Source of the DNA: Planctomycetota bacterium
GTDB lineage: Bacteria > Planctomycetota > MHYJ01 > WSZJ01 > JACPWG01
Direction: 5' to 3'
DNA length: 9,169 bases
Assembly (NCBI GenBank): GCA_016220045.1
Contig: JACRIP010000587.1
Location: 1-9,169 of the forward strand
Shown here one piece after another: positions 5,369 to 9,169 of the stretch (positions are counted from its first letter, which is position 1; every line of letters begins with the position of its first letter). The notes below the pieces were generated by a model, which searched no databases, was not told the origin of the DNA, and worked only from the letters and a program-made list of their open reading frames with translations. The position numbers and the translations under genes were made by a program.

Positions 5369-5410
5369 TCTACAATCTTCAATCTGCATTCTACGATTCT
5401 CCTCCCCCCT
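5369..5410 (-). repeat. Right AT-rich inverted arm of the repeat island
   Basis: The reverse complement matches the left arm (4582-4626), with two mismatches in the 26-base core 5369-5394. It begins at the last base of the dnaE stop codon (TGA, complement of 5410-5412), so the repeat directly follows the gene. Confidence 0.8.
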
Positions 5411-8400
5411 CACTTCCGCGCAAACCTCATGCATCCGTGCCCGAACAGCCCTTCGACCGCCGCTACGAAGGTCTCGCCCGGCGCTACCAGGTACTTCGAC
5501 CCCGTGCGCAAGAGCACCCGCGGCCCCGTCGCCAGCTTGATCTCCAAGAGCACGCTGCACGGGCCCGGATGCTCCATGATCACCCGCTTCAGCGCCTCCA
5601 GCTCCGCCTCTTCCAGCCCCGCTGCCTTGATCGCGATCGTCAGCGTCGCCGTCAAGACCTCCCGCGCCTTCTCGATCCCGATGAACTCGTTCACCCGCAG
5701 GCTCGGCTCCTCCCGCCGGAAATCGATCTTCCCCTTGATGAAGCCGATGTTGTTCTCGACCATGAACTCCTTCATCTGCTCCACCTGCTTCGGGAAGATC
5801 ACCCCCTCGATCTGGCCGTCGAGCGAGCGCAGCTTGAACTTGTACATCTTCTGCCCCTTGCTCGGCCCGTTCTTGATGATCGTCGCCTGCACCGCCGTCA
5901 TCATCCCGCCGATCGTCACGTCGAAGCCGTCCTGCTCCCGCCCCTTGTACTTGTCCGCCATGTCCGGCAGATCCCGTAGCAGCACGGTGCTGAAGAGCTT
6001 GAGCGTGTCCGCGTGCTTCGCCAGCGGATGCCCGGTGACGTAGAAGCCCAGCGCGTCCTTCTCGTACTGGAGCTGCTGGTCCTCCGGCCAGTCCGGCACG
6101 TTCGGCAGCGGCGGATAGTCCACGGCCGCGCCGGTGCCCGCCTGCGCCTTCGTCGCCGTCCCCCCGCCGCCGCCGCCCCCTCCACCGCCGCCGAAACCCC
6201 CGAACAGGCTCGCCTGGCCCACCCGCCGGTCCTCCTGCTCCCGCCCCCCGAACTCGATCGCGCTCTCCAGCGCCGCCGCGAGCTGCGCCCGCCGCGCACC
6301 CACCGAGTCGAACGCCCCGCACTTCACCAGACTCTCCAGCACCCCCCGGTCCATGCTCTTCAGATCCGTTTCCTCGCAGAAATGATAGAGCGACGTGAAC
6401 CGCCCCACCTTCTTCCGCGACGTCACGATCGCCGAGATCGAACGGTCGCCTACACCCTTCACCGCACCCAGCCCGAAGCGGATCTTGCCGGTCCCGACCG
6501 CGAAGTCGCGCGCGCTCTCGTTCACGTCCGGCGGCAGCACCGGAATCGTCAGCCGCCGGCACTCGTCCATGTACTCGACGATCTTCTCCGTCTTCCCCAT
6601 TTCGCAGGACATGTACGCCGCCATCAGCTCGGTCGGGTAGTTCGCCTTCATGAACGCGTTCTGGTAGGTCACGAGCGCGTACGCCGCCGAGTGCGACTTG
6701 TTGAAGCCGTACCCCGCGAAGTACTCCATCTGCTCCCAGATCGGCGTCGCCACCGTTTCCTTGATGTGGTTCTTCGCGCACCCGCTCACGAACTGGTCCT
6801 TGTACTTGTCCAGGATCTCCTTCTTTTTTTTGCCCATCGCCTTGCGCAGCGCGTCGGCTTCCGTCAGCGAGAAGCCCGCCAGCACGTTGGCGATGCGCAT
6901 GACCTGTTCCTGGTAGAGGATGACGCCGTTGGTCTCCTTGAGGATCGGCTCCAGCATCGGGTGCAGGAACTGGAGCTTCTCCGTGCCGTGCTTGCAGCGC
7001 ACGTAGGTGTCCACCATGCCGCTCCCCAGCGGGCCCGGCCGGAAGAGCGCCAGCACCGCGATGATGTCCTCGAAGCAGTTCGGCTTCATCTTCATCAGCA
7101 GGTCGCGCATCCCGCCCGATTCGAGCTGGAATACCGCCGCCGATTCGCCCGCCGCCAGCATCGTGTACGTCAGCTTGTCGTCGAGCGGAATCTTGTCCAG
7201 ATCGACCTCGATGCCGCGCGTCTCCCGCACCAGCTCCACCGCCCGCGCCAGGATCGTCAGCGTGTTGAGCCCCAGGAAGTCCATCTTCAGGAGCCCGAGC
7301 TGCCCCAGCGTCTCCATCCCGTACTGGGTCGCCACCGTGCCGTCCGCCACGTAGAGCGGCACGATCTCCGTCAGCGGCCGGTCCGCGATCACCACGCCCG
7401 CCGCGTGCTTCGACGCCGACCGGCACAGCCCTTCCAGCCGGTGCGAGATGTCGAACAGCTTCTTGATCTGCGGGTTCTCCTCCGCCAGCTTCGCCAGGTC
7501 CTTCTCGTCCTTGAGCGCCTTGGCGATCGTCATGTCGAGCGCCGCCGGGATCTTTTTGGCAATCCGATCGACCTCCGCGAGCGGAATGCCGAGCACGCGC
7601 CCGACGTCCCGCACCACGGCGCGCGCCTTGAGCGTCTGGAAGGTGATGATCTGCGAGACCCGGTCGGCGCCGTACTTCTCGCGCACGTACTGGATCACGC
7701 GCTCGCGCTTCTCCTGGCAGAAGTCGATGTCGATATCCGGCATCTCCTTGCGCCCGGGGTTGAGGAAGCGCTCGAACAGGAGGTCGTACCTGAGCGGGCA
7801 GAGGTTGGTGATGCCGAGCGAGTAGGCGACCAGCGAGCCGGCGGCCGAGCCGCGCCCGGGTCCGACCGGGATGCCGTTCTCCCTCCCATACCGGATGAAG
7901 TCCCACACGATCAGGAAGTAACTGGAGAAGCCCATCTTTTCGATGACGCCGAGCTCGAACTCCAGGCGCTTCCAGGTCGAGTCGGGGGGCTCGGGGTAGC
8001 GGCGGCGCACGCCTTCCTTGCACAGGTCGGTCAGGTACTGGTGCGGCGGCATGCCGCCCGGCGTCTCGAAGCGCGGCAGGTGCATTTCGCCGAACTTCAT
8101 CTCGAGGTTGCAGCGCTCGGCGACCAGGAGGGTATTGGTCACGGCCTCGGGCAATTCCCGGAAGGCGAGCTTCATCTCGTCGGCGGACTTGATGTAGAAC
8201 TCGTTGGAGCCGAACTTGAGGCGGTTGGTGTCGCTGACGTTCTTGCCGGTGGAAACGCAGAGGAAGGCGTCCTGGGCCTCGGCGTCGTCCTTCTTGACGT
8301 AGTGGGAGTCGTTGGTGGCGACGACGGGGATGCCGAGGTCCTTGCCCAGCTTGATGGTTCCGGGAGTCACCTTATGCTGCTCGGCGAGCTCGTGGTTCTG

Positions 8401-8934
8401 GACCTCGAGGAACCAGTTGTCCTTGCCGAAGATGGCGCGGAACTCGTCGGCGATGCGGGCGGCGCGGGCCTCGTCGTCGCCGGAGAGGGCTTTGGCGAAT
8501 TCGCCGTTCAGGCAGCCGGAGAGGGCGAGGAGTCCGTCGCTGTGGGCGGCGAGGAGTTCCTTGTCGATGCGGGGCTTGTAGTAGAAGCCTTCCTGGTAGG
8601 CGGCGGTGGCGAGCTTGAGCAGGTTGTGGTAGCCCTTCTCGTTGCGCACGAGGAGGGTGAGGTGGTGGTAGGCGCCTTCGTCGGTGGAGCCCTTGCGGTC
8701 GGTGCGTTTGCCGGGGGCGAGGTAGGCCTCGTAGCCGAGGATCGGCTTGACGCCTTCCTTGAGGGCCTTCTGGTAGAACTCGAGCGCGCCGAACAGGTTG
8801 CCGTGGTCGGTGACGGCGACGGCGGGCATGCCGTGGTGTTTGACGGTCTTGACGATGTCGTCGATGCGCGCGGCGCCGTCGAGCAGCGAGTAATGCGAGT
8901 GGAGGTGGAGGTGGACGAAATCGGCGTGCTTCAT
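5410..8934 (-). CDS. dnaE: DNA polymerase III subunit alpha (replicative DNA polymerase)
   Basis: The catalytic subunit of the replicative polymerase, 1174 residues, close to E. coli DnaE (about 1160). The N-terminal PHP domain (about 1-280) starts HLHLHSHYSLLDG and retains candidates for all nine metal ligands as I recall them from PHP-proofreading DnaE proteins: H10, H12, D19, H44, E69, H90, C141, D209, H211. The polymerase core has GPGRGSAAGS, then PDIDIDF with D402 and D404 as the likely catalytic pair, and KMDFLGLNTLT supplying the third Asp, D552. The internal clamp-binding motif is Q907-ASLF911. It is followed at once by GGF and eleven glycines (915-925, bases 6160-6192), then a PPLPNVPDW segment and an OB-fold with GGMMTAVQATIIKNG. 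The ATG at 8934-8932 has AGGGGGG 10 bases upstream and a sigma70-type promoter beyond. Length and domain order indicate DnaE1 rather than the error-prone ImuC type. Confidence 0.98.
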   Translation of the reverse strand: MKHADFVHLHLHSHYSLLDGAARIDDIVKTVKHHGMPAVAVTDHGNLFGALEFYQKALKEGVKPILGYEAYLAPGKRTDRKGSTDEGAYHHLTLLVRNEKGYHNLLKLATAAYQEGFYYKPRIDKELLAAHSDGLLALSGCLNGEFAKALSGDDEARAARIADEFRAIFGKDNWFLEVQNHELAEQHKVTPGTIKLGKDLGIPVVATNDSHYVKKDDAEAQDAFLCVSTGKNVSDTNRLKFGSNEFYIKSADEMKLAFRELPEAVTNTLLVAERCNLEMKFGEMHLPRFETPGGMPPHQYLTDLCKEGVRRRYPEPPDSTWKRLEFELGVIEKMGFSSYFLIVWDFIRYGRENGIPVGPGRGSAAGSLVAYSLGITNLCPLRYDLLFERFLNPGRKEMPDIDIDFCQEKRERVIQYVREKYGADRVSQIITFQTLKARAVVRDVGRVLGIPLAEVDRIAKKIPAALDMTIAKALKDEKDLAKLAEENPQIKKLFDISHRLEGLCRSASKHAAGVVIADRPLTEIVPLYVADGTVATQYGMETLGQLGLLKMDFLGLNTLTILARAVELVRETRGIEVDLDKIPLDDKLTYTMLAAGESAAVFQLESGGMRDLLMKMKPNCFEDIIAVLALFRPGPLGSGMVDTYVRCKHGTEKLQFLHPMLEPILKETNGVILYQEQVMRIANVLAGFSLTEADALRKAMGKKKKEILDKYKDQFVSGCAKNHIKETVATPIWEQMEYFAGYGFNKSHSAAYALVTYQNAFMKANYPTELMAAYMSCEMGKTEKIVEYMDECRRLTIPVLPPDVNESARDFAVGTGKIRFGLGAVKGVGDRSISAIVTSRKKVGRFTSLYHFCEETDLKSMDRGVLESLVKCGAFDSVGARRAQLAAALESAIEFGGREQEDRRVGQASLFGGFGGGGGGGGGGGTATKAQAGTGAAVDYPPLPNVPDWPEDQQLQYEKDALGFYVTGHPLAKHADTLKLFSTVLLRDLPDMADKYKGREQDGFDVTIGGMMTAVQATIIKNGPSKGQKMYKFKLRSLDGQIEGVIFPKQVEQMKEFMVENNIGFIKGKIDFRREEPSLRVNEFIGIEKAREVLTATLTIAIKAAGLEEAELEALKRVIMEHPGPCSVLLEIKLATGPRVLLRTGSKYLVAPGETFVAAVEGLFGHGCMRFARK

Positions 8935-9006
8935 GGGATGCGATCCCCCCTGGCAGGCGAGCGGGTGGTCGTAGCGGCTTCGCGCTTATCGGACTCGGTG
9001 CGCGGC

Positions 9007-9035
9007 AGGATAGCACGGGGGGAGGGGGGTGTCAA
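9007..9035 (-). promoter_or_regulatory. Sigma70-type promoter for dnaE
   Basis: On the minus strand a perfect TTGACA (9035-9030) is separated by exactly 17 bases from TATCCT (9012-9007; four of six matches to TATAAT). Transcription would begin near 9000, leaving a leader of about 65 bases. The spacer is almost pure C on the minus strand (G6-A-G6 on the plus strand). Confidence 0.65.
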
Positions 9036-9114
9036 CGTGGCGGGGTCGTGCGGGTGCATGTCCGCTCTTGCATCTCGGCCGTACTGGTCGCCCACCTCGC
9101 AAGCGTGGCCTCCG

Positions 9115-9150
9115 TCGTACTCGTATCTCGTACTCGTACTCGTACTCGAA
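9115..9150. repeat. Imperfect TCGTAC hexamer tandem repeat
   Basis: TCGTAC occurs at 9115-9120, 9128-9133, 9134-9139 and 9140-9145, with a TCGTAT variant at 9121-9126 and one extra base. The last bases TACTCGAA (9143-9150) are matched by an exact reverse complement at 9162-9169, the end of the window, so the inverted half may continue outside. The remainder of 9036-9114 shows no gene. Confidence 0.8.
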
Positions 9151-9169
9151 TGCACTGGGCGTTCGAGTA

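Larger units (their letters stand above)
4565..5409. other. Gene-free repeat island between dnaE and the hydrolase gene
   Basis: These 845 bases hold no credible gene. Short open frames on both strands translate into repeat-derived peptides with no protein-family look. The island contains an AT-rich inverted pair at its two ends, two GGAA-loop palindromes, three copies of a 17-base TTTTGCGAC motif and two GTAGGGGCGG-family hairpins, each listed separately. The stretch 5175-5368 has only a small CGGTGC/GCACCG hairpin (5212-5226), and 4640-4770 shows nothing recognisable beyond a weak CCTGG/CCAGG pair. Confidence 0.75.

Noticed and set aside
5309..8023. 904-codon minus-strand frame inside dnaE
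   Set aside because: It is the -1 shadow of dnaE in high-GC sequence; kept only as context for the slippery-site finding.

Overview
The window is GC-rich bacterial chromosome with five protein genes that can be supported. Three are conventional housekeeping-type genes: dnaE, nnrE and a glyoxalase-II-like hydrolase. The others are a lipid glycosyltransferase and a small GxxExxY nuclease-fold gene, and a partial unknown gene enters from the left edge. There is no rRNA, tRNA, CRISPR array or phage gene. The mix of a GxxExxY gene, GGGCCACGAAGG-type repeats, GTAGGGGCGG hairpin repeats and TCGTAC hexamer tracts resembles what I recall from Planctomycetota, Verrucomicrobiota, Kiritimatiellota or Lentisphaerota genomes. 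That placement is an impression from repeat and gene style, not a measured assignment.

Layout. Positions 1-1143 (+) hold the 3' part of an unrecognised protein gene. Positions 1198-1788 are a compact cassette: a GxxExxY gene (1295-1696, +) enclosed by long, nearly identical inverted arms of about 85 bp, each built from GGCCACGAAG units. From 1791 to 8934 every gene is on the minus strand, so in transcription order they are dnaE (8934-5410), an 846-bp gene-free repeat island (4565-5409), the metallo-beta-lactamase-fold hydrolase (4564-3905), nnrE (3908-3096, overlapping its upstream neighbour by GTGA) and a MGDG-synthase/MurG-like glycosyltransferase (2909-1791). A strong-looking sigma70-type promoter lies upstream of dnaE (9007-9035). 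The right edge holds an imperfect TCGTAC tandem repeat.

How they work together. DnaE is the replicative polymerase; its PHP domain appears to keep all metal ligands. The hydrolase and NnrE form a translationally coupled pair, and both belong to metabolite-damage clearance in the general sense (thioester or lactoyl-thiol hydrolysis, NAD(P)HX epimer repair). The glycosyltransferase may be co-transcribed after a 186-bp gap or may be separate.

The most unusual material is non-genic. There is the inverted-repeat GxxExxY cassette wedged between convergent genes, and the repeat island after dnaE. The island is bounded by AT-rich inverted arms and packed with small palindromes. Copies of these palindromes differ by compensatory base-pair changes, which suggests that the hairpins are maintained or generated as structures. 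I see no complete new defence or secretion system here.
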